The translations under genes and the position numbers were made by a program. A stretch of 64,000 nucleotides of DNA from Kosakonia sacchari (GTDB lineage Bacteria > Pseudomonadota > Gammaproteobacteria > Enterobacterales > Enterobacteriaceae), in the NCBI GenBank assembly GCA_900109485.1, contig FOAY01000003.1, positions 428,816-492,815 of the forward strand. Reading direction: 5' to 3'. Within the stretch, counting starts at the first letter, position 1, and the number at the start of each line of letters is the position of its first letter. The notes under the pieces were generated by a model. That model did not search any database. It had not been told where the DNA came from and was given only the letters and a program-made list of their open reading frames with translations. Below are positions 53,655 to 62,875 of this stretch, in pieces.

Positions 53655-54491
53655 ATGGATAAAAAAGTCTGGTTTATCACTGGCGCAGCGCGAGGCGTGG
53701 GGTTATCGCTGGCGCGTCAGTTGCTGGCGCGGGGAGATTTCGTCGCCGCCACATCGCGTACGCTACAAAGCCTGCAACATGTACCAGAGGCGCAGAGCGA
53801 GCGCTTTTTGCCGCTGGAGGTCGATCTGCGATCGGAAGCCAGCGTACAGTCGGCAATCGGGAAAACGGTTGCCCGGTTCGGCCGCATCGATGTGGTGGTC
53901 AACAATGCAGGTTACGGTCAGTACGGCGCGCTGGAAACACTGAGTGATGTTGAGCTGCGCGGTAACTTTGACATTAATGTTTTCGCGCCGCTACATGTCA
54001 TTCGCCATGTCTTACCCCATTTGCGCGAGCAGCAACGCGGACATATTTTCAACATTGCTTCGATCGTCGGTTTTCAGGGCGGCTACGCGGGGTGGGGCAG
54101 TTACGTTGCCAGCAAATTTGCCCTGGCTGGCTTAACGGAAGCGCTGGCCGCCGAAGTGGCCGAATTAGGGATCACGGCGACGGTTGTCTACCCGGGCCCG
54201 GTTCGCACCGGTTTTCTCTCTGATGCGAGCCTGAAGGCGGCTTCACATACGCCGCCAGCCTATCGCGCTGCGCAGGCGTCGCTGGATTTGCACCTCAACG
54301 AGCTTGCTGGCAAACAGGCTGGCGATCCGGAAAAGCTGGCGCTGTTGATGATCCAGGCCGCAAGCGTCAGCGCGCCGCCGCTGCATCTTTTCTCCGGCAA
54401 GATTGCCCATCAACTGGCGCAGGAGAAAATCAGCGCAGTCAGTCAGGATCTTGCCCACTGGCAAGGTGCTGGCGAAGCAACGGATTATTAG
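53655..54491 (+). CDS. SDR-family oxidoreductase, second of pair
   Basis: A 278-residue SDR with FITGAARGVGLSLARQLLAR, NNAGYGQYGALE, FNIASIVGFQGGYAGWGS and an intact YVASK, plus a longer C-terminal tail with substrate-loop residues (PPAYRAAQASLDLHLNEL). This is the large classical form common in bacterial aldehyde/ketone-reducing operons. The ATG at 53655 has GAGGAG upstream and follows the first SDR by 10 bases, so the two are one operon, presumably controlled by the divergent AraC protein. A hairpin-like repeat (AGCAAGC ... GCTTGCT, about 54500-54534) follows. Confidence 0.85.
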   Translation: MDKKVWFITGAARGVGLSLARQLLARGDFVAATSRTLQSLQHVPEAQSERFLPLEVDLRSEASVQSAIGKTVARFGRIDVVVNNAGYGQYGALETLSDVELRGNFDINVFAPLHVIRHVLPHLREQQRGHIFNIASIVGFQGGYAGWGSYVASKFALAGLTEALAAEVAELGITATVVYPGPVRTGFLSDASLKAASHTPPAYRAAQASLDLHLNELAGKQAGDPEKLALLMIQAASVSAPPLHLFSGKIAHQLAQEKISAVSQDLAHWQGAGEATDY

Positions 54492-54607
54492 AAAACGCAG
54501 CAAGCGCAGCGCAGGTTACCGCTGTGCTTGCTAAGCTACTACGCCCAGGAAAGGGCGACACCGAATATGGCCGTCACCACGCAGGCAAGCTTTTACTAAA
54601 CCTTGAT

Positions 54608-54627
54608 GGGAGCCGTTAGCGGCTCCC
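54608..54627 (-). terminator. Hairpin at the end of the HxlR-linked SDR gene
   Basis: A perfect 8-bp stem GGGAGCCG / CGGCTCCC with a TTAG loop lies 11 bases beyond the stop of the minus-strand SDR gene. No T-run follows. Confidence 0.55.
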
Positions 54628-54638
54628 GGATAACATTA

Positions 54639-55421
54639 TTACCGCGTATAACGGGAAGCCGGTTTGCCATTGCGTGAGGCGCTATACAGCGCCAGCCGGG
54701 CTTCATCAAAATTGTGCCACAGCTGCAGATCTTCCACCGGCGGCACGGTCACTAACTCCCCTTGATCAAACCCGGCCAGGGCGGCATCGACCAGGTTTTC
54801 GGCGGTCATCACGGAACCTTCCGGCAGCATATCCAGCGTGACGCCGGAATGGCCCCAAATTTCCGTGGCTGTTGCCGCAGGCAATACGGCCTGAATACGT
54901 ACATGGCTGTCAGCAAACTCTTCCTGCAAACCACGGGTGAAATTGAGTACCCAGGCTTTGGTGGCACTGTACAAGGCGCTGTCTGCGCGGGCGTGAAAAG
55001 CAAGGACTGAAGCGATATTGATAATGGCACCACGATCATTTTCGACAAAGCGCGGCAGTGCCGCCAGCGTCAGGCGCATCAGCGCGGTGGTATTCAGCGT
55101 ATGAATGGCTTCATGCTCTTCAGCGCTTGAAGAGAGAAACGACGCCATATTGGCGGCACCGGCATTATTGACCAGAAAACCGATGGACGCGTTTTCGCGC
55201 AGCACGGTTTCCACGCGTGCAATATCTGCCGCCTGGCTAAGGTCGGCAACCAGTGTCTCTACCTGTACGCCATAACGCTGATGAAGATCGGCCGCCAGCA
55301 CCGACAAACGATCGGCACGCCGCGCAACTAACAACAGGTTGTAGCCACGGGCAGCAAGACGGTCGGCATAGATTGCGCCGATCCCTGAAGAGGCGCCGGT
55401 AATAAGAGCAGTGGTTGTCAT
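54639..55421 (-). CDS. SDR-family oxidoreductase under HxlR control
   Basis: A 260-residue SDR with ALITGASSGIGAIYADRLAA, VARRADRLSVLAADLHQR, NNAGAANMASFL, INIASVLAFHARADSALYSA and an intact YSATK site. It belongs to the DltE/YqjQ-like group of uncertain substrate. The ATG at 55421 (with GAGGAA upstream) is chosen over a longer frame to 55454. Two copies of a 19-bp palindrome lie 22 and 58 bases upstream, matching one in front of the adjacent HxlR gene, which should repress it. Confidence 0.87.
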   Translation of the reverse strand: MTTTALITGASSGIGAIYADRLAARGYNLLLVARRADRLSVLAADLHQRYGVQVETLVADLSQAADIARVETVLRENASIGFLVNNAGAANMASFLSSSAEEHEAIHTLNTTALMRLTLAALPRFVENDRGAIINIASVLAFHARADSALYSATKAWVLNFTRGLQEEFADSHVRIQAVLPAATATEIWGHSGVTLDMLPEGSVMTAENLVDAALAGFDQGELVTVPPVEDLQLWHNFDEARLALYSASRNGKPASRYTR

Positions 55422-55442
55422 TTTCAATTCCTCGAAGGTAAA

Positions 55443-55497
55443 TGGTTTTATCATGCAACCACCACAGCATCGACTAAATGGTTTTATTATGCAACCA
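55443..55497. promoter_or_regulatory. Two HxlR-type operators before the SDR gene
   Basis: TGGTTTTATCATGCAACCA (55443-55461) and TGGTTTTATTATGCAACCA (55479-55497) are near-identical imperfect palindromes, 36 bases apart. They match the perfect palindrome at 56015-56033. Confidence 0.8.
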
Positions 55498-55547
55498 AAT
55501 AAAATGGCAAAAAATGCGGTTTAATTTTCAGGGAAAGAAAACGTGGA

Positions 55548-55997
55548 TTATTCGCTGTTGGCGACGCGCAACACCACTTCTTCCGGTTGCAGTTCGCGGC
55601 CGTCTTCCGCCTGCAACATCAGTTTGCGCAATGGACGACGTGACGCCTCATCAACCAGCATGCTGGCGGGTTCCCCGCGGGTAAACAGCCACTCATTACC
55701 CCATTGCGACAGGGCAACCAGCACGGTTTGCAGGGCGCGACCTTTTTCGGTCAGCACATACTCTTGCCAGGCGCTGCCATCAGATGCCGGTTGTGTCTGT
55801 AATATCCCTTCTTCGACCAGCAACTTAAGCCGTGCGGTGAGCATATTTTTGGCGATCCCGAGGCTTTTTTGAAACTCACCAAAACGCGAAACGCCAGCCA
55901 GCGCATCGCGCACAATCAGCAGTGACCACCAGTCGCCGATAATATTCAGCGAACGGGCAACAGGGCAAAAGGTCTCTTCAATACGGGTACGTTTCAT
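55548..55997 (-). CDS. HxlR-family transcriptional regulator
   Basis: A 149-residue winged-helix regulator: CPVARSLNIIGDWWSLLIVR, DALAGVSRFGEFQKSLGIAK, NMLTARLKLLVEEGILQTQP and EYVLTEKGRALQTVLVALSQ, W. The N-terminal Cys in the ETFCPVARSL position is the redox or electrophile sensor in several HxlR proteins (for example HypR, YodB), so induction by quinones or aldehydes is plausible. The ATG at 55997 has GGAGGATC upstream. Its own promoter carries a perfect operator palindrome and its target SDR gene carries two. Confidence 0.9.
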   Translation of the reverse strand: MKRTRIEETFCPVARSLNIIGDWWSLLIVRDALAGVSRFGEFQKSLGIAKNMLTARLKLLVEEGILQTQPASDGSAWQEYVLTEKGRALQTVLVALSQWGNEWLFTRGEPASMLVDEASRRPLRKLMLQAEDGRELQPEEVVLRVANSE

Positions 55998-56014
55998 GGG
56001 GATCCTCCGGTTAA

Positions 56015-56033
56015 TGGTTTTATTATAAAACCA
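56015..56033. promoter_or_regulatory. Operator of the HxlR gene
   Basis: TGGTTTTATTATAAAACCA is a perfect palindrome 18 bases upstream of the HxlR ATG, consistent with autoregulation. The same arms occur at 55443-55497. Confidence 0.8.
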
Positions 56034-56151
56034 GAAGGGCGGTGAAAACATCGCTTTTTGCGCCAGTGCACACTCCGGACAACCGTACCCGGCGAAGTGT
56101 CATAAATGTGTCACAATCTTGCTTTCAGGCCGTGAAAAATGAGGGAAAAGA

Positions 56152-57390
56152 ATGAAAAAGCTGATCAGGGTAAGCGCTATTGCCATTGCCATGTCTGCAC
56201 CGGTCGCACTGGCGCAGGAGATACCGCAAGGGTATCAATTACAACAGGTTTTGATCATGAGCCGTCACAACCTGCGTGCGCCGTTAGCCAATAACGGCAG
56301 CGTACTGGAACAATCGACGCCAAACCGCTGGCCGCAGTGGGACGTACCGGGCGGTGAGTTGACCACCAAAGGCGGCGTACTGGAAGTGTATATGGGCCAT
56401 TTTATGCGCGAATGGCTGGTCAAAGAGCAGTTGTTGAAAGCGGGAGAGTGTCCATCCGCGAACAGTGTCTACGTCTGGGCCAATAGCCTGCAACGCACGG
56501 TTGCCACGGCGCAGTTCTTCACCAACGGCGCGTTTCCCGGCTGTGATGTTCCGGTTCATCATCAGGAAAAAATGGGCACTATGGATCCCACTTTTAATCC
56601 GGTGATCACCGAAGATTCGGCTGAATTCAGCCAGCAGGCGGTCAACGCGATGGAGGCGCAACGACAGAAGTTTGCGCTGAATGCGAGTTACCAGTTGCTG
56701 GAAAAAATCACACGCTATCGCGCATCTCCGGCCTGTAAAGAGAAACAGCAATGCTCACTCACCGATGCGAAAGATACCTTTAGCGCAAAATATCAGCAGG
56801 AACCGGGCGTGTCCGGGCCGCTGAAAGTCGGTAATTCGCTGGTGGATGCCTTTACGCTGCAATATTACGAAGGTTTCCCGCTCGATCAGGTCGCGTGGGG
56901 AGAGATTAAAAGCGATGCACAATGGCGCGTATTGTCGAAGCTGAAAAACAGTTATCAGGACACGCTATTCACTTCGCCGGAAGTGGCGCGCAATGTCGCG
57001 AAACCACTGGTGAAATATCTCGACAAAACGCTGGTGGAAGAGGCGAGCAGCGCGCCGAAAATCACCGTCCTGGTCGGGCATGATTCCAACATTGCCTCCC
57101 TGTTGACCGCGCTCAATTTCGAGCCTTACCAGTTGCATAACCAGTACGAGCGTACGCCCATCGGCGGCAAAATTGTGTTCCAGCGCTGGCACGACACAGC
57201 GGGTAAACGCGATGTCATGAAAATTGAATACGTTTATCAGAGTACGGAACAACTGCGAAACACCGAGCCGTTATCGCTGGCTTCCCCGGCGCAGCGTGTT
57301 ACCCTGGCGCTAAAAGGTTGCCCGGTAGACAGCAATGGTTTTTGCCCGGTAGATAAATTTAATGCGCTGATGCGTGATGCGGCGAAATAA
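56152..57390 (+). CDS. agp: Periplasmic glucose-1-phosphatase
   Basis: Histidine acid phosphatase that frees glucose from glucose-1-phosphate in the periplasm; related enzymes also act on phytate. The 412-residue precursor has a signal peptide ([17 protein letters not shown]) and the motif [14 protein letters not shown], where Asn follows the nucleophile His as in Agp (AppA-type phytases have Gly). The proton donor is in [13 protein letters not shown] and paired Cys occur near the C-terminus. Its order with yccJ and wrbA is that of E. coli. Confidence 0.94.
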   Translation: MKKLIRVSAIAIAMSAPVALAQEIPQGYQLQQVLIMSRHNLRAPLANNGSVLEQSTPNRWPQWDVPGGELTTKGGVLEVYMGHFMREWLVKEQLLKAGECPSANSVYVWANSLQRTVATAQFFTNGAFPGCDVPVHHQEKMGTMDPTFNPVITEDSAEFSQQAVNAMEAQRQKFALNASYQLLEKITRYRASPACKEKQQCSLTDAKDTFSAKYQQEPGVSGPLKVGNSLVDAFTLQYYEGFPLDQVAWGEIKSDAQWRVLSKLKNSYQDTLFTSPEVARNVAKPLVKYLDKTLVEEASSAPKITVLVGHDSNIASLLTALNFEPYQLHNQYERTPIGGKIVFQRWHDTAGKRDVMKIEYVYQSTEQLRNTEPLSLASPAQRVTLALKGCPVDSNGFCPVDKFNALMRDAAK

Positions 57391-57396
57391 AAAAAA

Positions 57397-57416
57397 GCCC
57401 CCGCGAAGGCGGGGGC
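57397..57416 (-). terminator. Terminator between agp and yccJ
   Basis: An 8-bp stem GCCCCCGC / GCGGGGGC with a GAAG loop. On the minus strand it is followed by a run of eight T, so it ends the wrbA-yccJ transcript; it may also stop agp from the other side. Confidence 0.85.
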
Positions 57417-57424
57417 GCGAGTGG

Positions 57425-57652
57425 TTACACATTTTTCCGTTCTATCGTCTGTTCACCCCAGAAGAGTTCATCTTTGTCGGTTTTATCAAAGGCGCGTAGT
57501 AACACGTCGTCGCTGCCTTCTTCCCAGATTTTTTCTGCCAGTACCTCGTCATAATCGGCGACTTCAAAGATAGCCTCGGCGATCTCCGGCGAAGTATTGC
57601 GTAAACTGGCCCATTCACCGACGCGATGGGCTTTCGCTTCTTGAGTTGGCAT
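57425..57652 (-). CDS. yccJ: YccJ, small conserved protein
   Basis: A 75-residue acidic protein of unknown function ([40 protein letters not shown]) clearly corresponding to E. coli YccJ. It lies 20 bases after wrbA and is probably cotranscribed with it; in E. coli both belong to the stationary-phase, stress-linked set. No membrane segment or known catalytic motif is visible. Confidence 0.9.
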   Translation of the reverse strand: MPTQEAKAHRVGEWASLRNTSPEIAEAIFEVADYDEVLAEKIWEEGSDDVLLRAFDKTDKDELFWGEQTIERKNV

Positions 57653-57672
57653 CTGTTTCCTCCTGATGAAGG

Positions 57673-58269
57673 TTAGCCGTTCAATTTTACTGCCAGGCCA
57701 GCAACATATTCGCCCTGGTAACGGGCAATTGACAGTTCTTCGTTGCTGGGCTGACGTGAACCGTCACCACCGGCAATAGTGGTTGCGCCATAAGGCGTGC
57801 CGCCATGAACCTGCGAGACATCGAACAATTCTTGTGTGGCATAGCCAATCGGCACGATGACCATTCCATGATGTGCAAGCGTAGTCCATGTTGAGGAAAT
57901 TGTGTGCTCCTGGCCGCCACCCGTACCGGTGGAACTAAAGACACTCGCCAGTTTGCCGTACAGTGCGCCGGATGCCCATAACCCGCCAGTCTGGTCGAGG
58001 AATGTACGCATTTGCCCGGACATATTGCCGAAGCGGGTTGGCGTACCGAAAATAATCGCGTCGTAGTCGGCCAGCTCTTGTGGCGTGGCGACGGGGGTAT
58101 TTTGCGTCTTACCGCCAGATTTTAAGAACAGCTCGGCAGACATTGTTTCAGGAACACGTTTGATGACCACGTCTGCGCCATTCACTTTCTGCGCACCTTC
58201 CGCGACCGCATGCGCCATCGTTTCAATGTGTCCATACATGGAATAATAAAGTACCAACACTTTAGCCAT
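57673..58269 (-). CDS. wrbA: WrbA, NAD(P)H:quinone oxidoreductase
   Basis: FMN-binding flavodoxin-like enzyme that reduces quinones by two electrons, protecting against redox cycling. The 198-residue product is nearly identical in pattern to E. coli Wrb[21 protein letters not shown] (FMN phosphate loop), [20 protein letters not shown] and [26 protein letters not shown] lies 8 bases before the ATG at 58269; in-frame GTG and ATG codons at 58278 and 58275 are less likely. It heads wrbA-yccJ. Confidence 0.95.
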   Translation of the reverse strand: MAKVLVLYYSMYGHIETMAHAVAEGAQKVNGADVVIKRVPETMSAELFLKSGGKTQNTPVATPQELADYDAIIFGTPTRFGNMSGQMRTFLDQTGGLWASGALYGKLASVFSSTGTGGGQEHTISSTWTTLAHHGMVIVPIGYATQELFDVSQVHGGTPYGATTIAGGDGSRQPSNEELSIARYQGEYVAGLAVKLNG

Positions 58270-58663
58270 TTGCATCACTCCTGATTAGCTGATTTCGGCA
58301 GCACATCGCTGCGTTCTTCTTAAGCGTATGACGTGATCGCCAGAGTGCAAGTAAGAGCGCCATTTCTTTGATAAATAACAAATTAAGAACAACCAGACTA
58401 TTAGTTACAATCTGACACATATTTGCGGTCGCGTTATTTTGAAGCGTTAAGAGAGGCTTATCGGTTTCGCTTAGGGAATATCGGGTTTCAGGCAGAGAAG
58501 CTGTTGCAGAATATTACCATTCACTGGATGAATGATTGTGTTCCACTAAGCTTAGTTCCACACGGCGCAAATAAAGGCTCGGCCTTCACGTCGTGAGGTG
58601 AAAGAATCCTCTTTTACTGAATGCAGTATGATGTCTAACATTTCACTTATCTGGAGGTCAGAC

Positions 58664-58837
58664 ATGGCAAACCATCGTGGTGGAGCAGGTAACTTCGCTG
58701 AAGACCGTGAAAGAGCATCAGCAGCAGGCCGCAAAGGTGGGCAGCAAAGCGGGGGTAATTTCAAAAACGATCCTCAGCGCGCATCTGAAGCCGGTAAAAA
58801 AGGCGGCAAAAATAGTCACGGTAGCCGTGAAAGCTAA
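58664..58837 (+). CDS. ymdF: YmdF/YciG-type KGG-repeat stress protein
   Basis: A 57-residue Gly/Lys-rich protein made of two con-10-like repeats (FAEDRERASAAGRKGGQQSG; FKNDPQRASEAGKKGGKNSH). The E. coli relatives YciG, YmdF and related proteins are induced in stationary phase. The place between wrbA and the rut region is that of E. coli ymdF. GGAGG precedes the ATG at 58664; the longer frame upstream is not supported. The 395 bases between wrbA and this ATG hold the two divergent promoters and no other gene. Confidence 0.88.
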   Translation: MANHRGGAGNFAEDRERASAAGRKGGQQSGGNFKNDPQRASEAGKKGGKNSHGSRES

Positions 58838-58878
58838 CGTTCGATACTGACAGCCTGCTGGGTTGTTGTTCACGCCCG

Positions 58879-58905
58879 CCGCCGGGGAAACCCGGCGGTT
58901 TTTTT
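58879..58905 (+). terminator. Terminator after ymdF
   Basis: A perfect 8-bp stem CCGCCGGG / CCCGGCGG with a GAAA tetraloop is followed by seven T. Confidence 0.92.
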
Positions 58906-58965
58906 GCGCTTGCGCAACCCGTCGCGCCAACGCACACTACGGGTTTTTCCTCTGATCGGTGTGTT

Positions 58966-59889
58966 ATGTCCCTCTCTCGTTACGCCTTTTCCGTTAAACC
59001 CCAGGAAGCGTTACTGATCGTCATCACCCTGTTCTGGGGCGGTACATTTCTTGCGGTGCAATATGCCGTGACAATGAGCGGCCCATTTTTCTTTGTTGGC
59101 CTGCGTTTTGCCACTGCCGGTCTGGCCGTGGCGCTCCTCTCGCTGCGGGTCTTAAATGGCATCACCTGGCTGGAAATAAAAGCCGGTGGGGTGATCGGTA
59201 TCGCCATCGCCCTCGGCTACAGCCTGCAAAGCTGGGGGCTGCAATTTATTCCCAGCAGTAAATCGGCATTTATCACTGCCATGTATGTTCCGCTGGTACC
59301 GCTGTTGCAGTGGTTGTGCCTGGGGCGGATGCCGGGGTTGATGCCGTGCATTGGGATCGCGCTGGCGTTTAGCGGGCTATTGCTGCTGGCCGGGCCGGAA
59401 GGCAATATGCTGGCGCTGGGGAAAGGGGAGATCATTACGCTTGCCAGCGCGGTGGCGATTGCCGCCGAGATCATCCTGATCAGCGCATGGGCCGGGAAAG
59501 TCGATGTCCGGCGGGTGACGGTAGTGCAACTGTTAACGGCTTCGCTGGTCTCCTTTGCCGCCATGCTCCCTTCTGGCGAATCGGTACCGACGCTGTCGCC
59601 GGGTCTGCTGCTGGTCGCTCTGGGGCTGGGGATCTTCAGCGCCATTATCCAGGTGGTCATGAACTGGGCGCAGCGCAGCGTATCACCCACACGCGCGACG
59701 GTGATTTACACTGGCGAGCCGGTGTGGGCGGGCGTATTTGGTCGTCTGGCCGGTGAGCGTTTACCGCTGCTGGCGCTGTTCGGCGGGGCATTAATTGTGC
59801 TGGGCGTGCTGGTCAGCGAACTGAAGCTGAAAAAGAAAAAAGCGCCGTTGCCAGCGCCTGAAAACAGCGTTAAACAGTCGGAAGGTTAG
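58966..59889 (+). CDS. DMT-superfamily (EamA) permease
   Basis: A 307-residue inner-membrane protein with about ten helices in two EamA repeats: [40 protein letters not shown] then [11 protein letters not shown] in the first, and [20 protein letters not shown] with [20 protein letters not shown] in the second. Members export metabolites or amino acids; the substrate cannot be told. It occupies the space where rutG lies in E. coli, but runs convergently to rutF, with 3' ends overlapping by 20 bases. No clear RBS precedes the ATG. Confidence 0.87.
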   Translation: MSLSRYAFSVKPQEALLIVITLFWGGTFLAVQYAVTMSGPFFFVGLRFATAGLAVALLSLRVLNGITWLEIKAGGVIGIAIALGYSLQSWGLQFIPSSKSAFITAMYVPLVPLLQWLCLGRMPGLMPCIGIALAFSGLLLLAGPEGNMLALGKGEIITLASAVAIAAEIILISAWAGKVDVRRVTVVQLLTASLVSFAAMLPSGESVPTLSPGLLLVALGLGIFSAIIQVVMNWAQRSVSPTRATVIYTGEPVWAGVFGRLAGERLPLLALFGGALIVLGVLVSELKLKKKKAPLPAPENSVKQSEG

Positions 59890-60367
59890 CCGGCAGGGCG
59901 TGATAGCGCCGGTCAAACCACACCAGCCCCTCCGGCGTTGGATGGCGGGCAATATCAACGATCTGGCAAAACAGAATATCGTGCGTACCGACGCTCACAA
60001 CCTGGCTGATCCGGCAGTCAAAGGAGGCCAGCGCACCGGCCAGACGCGGACAGCCGGTTTCGCCTTGCTGCCAGCGCGCTGCGGCAAAGCGTTCATCCAT
60101 CGGCGTTTTGCCGCCAAACAGATTCGATAAACCTTCCTGTCCCGCCGCCAGCGTATTCACGCACAGCGCCTGATTATTGCTGAATACCGGCCAGACGGAC
60201 GCCGAACGGTTAAGACATACCAGCAGCGTCGGCGGTGAATCGGTCACACTGCACACGGCGCTGGCAGTGAAACCGGCACGGCCCGCCGGGCCATCGGTAG
60301 TGATAATGTTGACCGCCGCGCCGACACAGGCCATCGCGTCGCGAAATGTGGTGCTGTCAATACTCAT
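59870..60367 (-). CDS. rutF: RutF, flavin reductase of the Rut pathway
   Basis: NADH-dependent FMN reductase that supplies reduced FMN to the RutA monooxygenase. The 165-residue product is of the flavin reductase-like split-barrel type: [54 protein letters not shown] and [13 protein letters not shown]. The ATG at 60367 has GAGG upstream. It is the last gene of the rut operon here; rutG does not follow. Confidence 0.92.
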   Translation of the reverse strand: MSIDSTTFRDAMACVGAAVNIITTDGPAGRAGFTASAVCSVTDSPPTLLVCLNRSASVWPVFSNNQALCVNTLAAGQEGLSNLFGGKTPMDERFAAARWQQGETGCPRLAGALASFDCRISQVVSVGTHDILFCQIVDIARHPTPEGLVWFDRRYHALPANLPTV

Positions 60368-60377
60368 AACCTGAACC

Positions 60378-60968
60378 TCATGCAAGCTGACAGACATCAG
60401 CAAAGGGCAAGCGCGGCAGGCGATCGTAGAGTTTGCCGGGATCGCCGTAACCAATGTTGACCAGTAAATTGCTGCGCCAGGTGCTGTCGGCAAAAAATGC
60501 GCTATCGACAACGGCGCGATCGAAGCCGGACATCGGGCCGGTATCCAGCCCCAGCGCCCGACAGGCGAAAATCAGGTAGGCCGCCTGCATGGAACTGTTG
60601 CGAAATGCTGTCTCCTCCGCCAGTTGCGGGCTGGAGGTGAACCAGCTCCGAGCATCGCCATGGGGAAACAGCACCGGCAATTGTTCATAAAATTCACTGT
60701 CCCAGGCAACGATGGCCGTCACCGGCGCACTGAGCGTTTTTGCCAGATTGCCGCTGGAGAGCGCCGGACGCAGCTTCTCTTTACCTTCCGGCGTGCGGAT
60801 AAACACCCACCGTGCCGGGCTACAGTTGGCCGATGTCGGCCCCATTTTCAGCAGATCGTAAACCTGTTGCAGCGTCTCATCGCTAACCGGCCGTTCCAGC
60901 CAGCCATTGTGGGTGCGCGCCTGGTTGAACAGGGTATCCAGCGCCGCAGCGTTAACGGCTTCGCTCAT
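60378..60968 (-). CDS. rutE: RutE, malonic semialdehyde reductase
   Basis: Nitroreductase-fold protein that reduces the toxic product malonic semialdehyde to 3-hydroxypropionate. The 196-residue product has [20 protein letters not shown] (FMN binding), [18 protein letters not shown] and [20 protein letters not shown], in the pattern of E. coli RutE. It overlaps rutD by 4 bases and precedes rutF by 10. Confidence 0.93.
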   Translation of the reverse strand: MSEAVNAAALDTLFNQARTHNGWLERPVSDETLQQVYDLLKMGPTSANCSPARWVFIRTPEGKEKLRPALSSGNLAKTLSAPVTAIVAWDSEFYEQLPVLFPHGDARSWFTSSPQLAEETAFRNSSMQAAYLIFACRALGLDTGPMSGFDRAVVDSAFFADSTWRSNLLVNIGYGDPGKLYDRLPRLPFADVCQLA

Positions 60969-61777
60969 AAATTCTCCTTCTGAGCCAGAGTCAGAACGGG
61001 CAGCATGCTGTGCAGCCCGTCGAGTAAAAGGGTATTAAACTCTTCGCTTTCGGTGACATTGCAGGCATGCGCGCCGCGTTCCATCACCTGTAATTGGCTA
61101 CCGGGGATCGCTGCTTGCAGGTCGGCAGAGCAAGTCCAGGGCACCAGCAGATCGTCCCGCGCGCAAATGATGTTTGTCGGGCAGCGAATCGCTTGCGCAC
61201 GGCGGCTGAAGTCGGCATTTTTCAGCGCCGCCAGGCGACGCACCAGGTTCCCCGCGCCCTGAAAATGCGCCAGCGCCAACGCTTCCTCTGCTTCCATCCG
61301 GGGCGCATGAGCGGCCATCCAGTCCGCCGGGTAGAGGAACAACGGTTGCGCCTGTACCCAGGCTTCCGCGCCGTCCGCCGCCAGCAACCGCTCGCGCACG
61401 CGGAAACAGCGCAGCGTATGGTCGTTCAGCCGTAGCCAGCCATTCACCAGCACCAGCCCGCTTACCGCCTGCGGGTAGTCCAGTGCCAGTTGCAGGCCAA
61501 TCAGCGCGCCCAGCGCGTGGCCGATAAGGCAAAAACGGGTGATTCCTTCCGCCTGCAGCGCCTGGTGCAGCTCCGCTGCCATATCCTGCATGCTATAACC
61601 ATCCGGCAGCGTGGCCGGGTTATTGCCGGTTCCGCGCTGGTCGTAGCGCACCACCTGGTAATGCGTTTCCAGCGCCGCGAGTTGCGCCAGCCAGTAGCTG
61701 CCAGCACCGCCCAACCCGGCGCTCAACACCACCACTGGCGCGCCTGCGTACGGCGCATCGCTCAGGGTTAGCTTCAT
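60965..61777 (-). CDS. rutD: RutD, alpha/beta hydrolase of the Rut pathway
   Basis: A 270-residue alpha/beta-hydrolase-fold protein that speeds the breakdown of aminoacrylate or carbamate to malonic semialdehyde and ammonia. [40 protein letters not shown] and the elbow [19 protein letters not shown] match E. coli RutD. That elbow has Ala where most hydrolases have Ser, which is normal for RutD. The ATG at 61777 (with GAGGAT upstream) is chosen over a longer frame. Confidence 0.93.
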   Translation of the reverse strand: MKLTLSDAPYAGAPVVVLSAGLGGAGSYWLAQLAALETHYQVVRYDQRGTGNNPATLPDGYSMQDMAAELHQALQAEGITRFCLIGHALGALIGLQLALDYPQAVSGLVLVNGWLRLNDHTLRCFRVRERLLAADGAEAWVQAQPLFLYPADWMAAHAPRMEAEEALALAHFQGAGNLVRRLAALKNADFSRRAQAIRCPTNIICARDDLLVPWTCSADLQAAIPGSQLQVMERGAHACNVTESEEFNTLLLDGLHSMLPVLTLAQKENL

Positions 61778-61784
61778 GGCATCC

Positions 61785-62171
61785 TCACTGGCCGATGTGC
61801 GCAACGGTGGCGATCTCCACCAGCGCATCGGGTTTCACCAGGCCGCATTGAATGCAGAAACGCGCCGGTTTATCGCCGGGGAAAAACTCGGCGTACACGT
61901 CGTTAATCGCGGCGTAATTTTTCCAGTCGGTGATAAAGATGCTGTTGAATGTCACATCCTCCATCGTACCACCTGCGGTCTCGATCACGCGTTTGATCGT
62001 TTCCAGCACGTGGCGCGTTTGCGCCTTTGGGTCGCCAACAAACACCACGTTATTGTCGGCATCAAACGGTAGCGTGCCGGAGACATACACCACGCCGTCA
62101 GCCAGCGTGCCCGGAACAAACGGGGCGATAGGGGTGGTGGTGCCCGGCGGAATAATGACCTGTTTTGGCAT
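61785..62171 (-). CDS. rutC: RutC, RidA-family aminoacrylate deaminase
   Basis: A 128-residue YjgF/RidA-type trimeric protein that acts on the aminoacrylate peracid or 3-aminoacrylate formed during uracil ring breakdown. [60 protein letters not shown] and [20 protein letters not shown] are the family strands and the Arg/Glu site. It lies 11 bases after rutB and 7 before rutD. Confidence 0.94.
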   Translation of the reverse strand: MPKQVIIPPGTTTPIAPFVPGTLADGVVYVSGTLPFDADNNVVFVGDPKAQTRHVLETIKRVIETAGGTMEDVTFNSIFITDWKNYAAINDVYAEFFPGDKPARFCIQCGLVKPDALVEIATVAHIGQ

Positions 62172-62182
62172 GATGAGTCTCC

Positions 62183-62875
62183 TTACGCAATGTTGACCAG
62201 TTTTTGGGGGGCGAGGGCGGAGCAGAAAGTCTGCACATCGCTCACCCAGCCGAAGAAGGTTTCGATATTGAACAGCGCCGCTTGCTGGGCAAATTCAGGG
62301 CCAGCCTGATGGGTGGCGTCTTCCAGTACGATGCCGAAATATTCGAGAAAAAAGCCGTCGCGCAGTGTTGATTCAACGCAGACGTTGGTGGCAATACCGG
62401 TAAATACCAGATGGCGGATGCCGCGGCTGCGCAGGAGGCTGTCCAGCGGCGTATTAAAGAAGCCGCTGTAACGCGGTTTCGGCAGTACGATATCACCAGC
62501 TTGCGGCTTGAGTTCCGCCACCAGTTCATAATCCCAGCCGCCTTTTGCCAGCAATTTGCCCTGCAATTCCGGGCGCTTGCGCATGGTCTTCAGCGCGTTG
62601 GATTTGTGGTAGTTCGGCGAACCGGGGCCACCGGCTTCTACGTACTGATCATCCCAGCCGTTCTGAAACCAGATAATCAACATCCCGGCTTTGCGGGCGG
62701 CGGCAACGGCAATATTGATATTCTCAATCACTGGCCTGGTAGCCGAGACATCAAAACCGGCCAAATCCAGGTAGCCGCCGGGGCTGGCATAGGCATTTTG
62801 CATATCCACCACAATCAGGGCGCTGCGCTCAGGAGAAAAATCGACCGATTCCGGGCGTGCGTTGAGGGTAATCAT
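62183..62875 (-). CDS. rutB: RutB, ureidoacrylate amidohydrolase
   Basis: Isochorismatase-family cysteine hydrolase that cuts ureidoacrylate, the product of RutA, to carbamate and aminoacrylate. The 230-residue product has the catalytic Asp in [16 protein letters not shown], Lys in [16 protein letters not shown] and Cys in [17 protein letters not shown]. Its ATG overlaps the rutA stop (TGATG), so translation is coupled. Confidence 0.95.
   Translation of the reverse strand: MITLNARPESVDFSPERSALIVVDMQNAYASPGGYLDLAGFDVSATRPVIENINIAVAAARKAGMLIIWFQNGWDDQYVEAGGPGSPNYHKSNALKTMRKRPELQGKLLAKGGWDYELVAELKPQAGDIVLPKPRYSGFFNTPLDSLLRSRGIRHLVFTGIATNVCVESTLRDGFFLEYFGIVLEDATHQAGPEFAQQAALFNIETFFGWVSDVQTFCSALAPQKLVNIA

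Noticed and set aside
54541-54600. Minus-strand peptide resembling a membrane-helix C-terminus (KLACVVTAIFGVALSWA)
   Set aside because: Only 17 residues are open before an in-frame stop, with no start; too short to call a gene remnant.
61494-61534. RutD nucleophile position is Ala in GHALG, suggesting an inactive hydrolase
   Set aside because: As I recall E. coli RutD, it has the same GHALG elbow, so this is normal for the family rather than an oddity.
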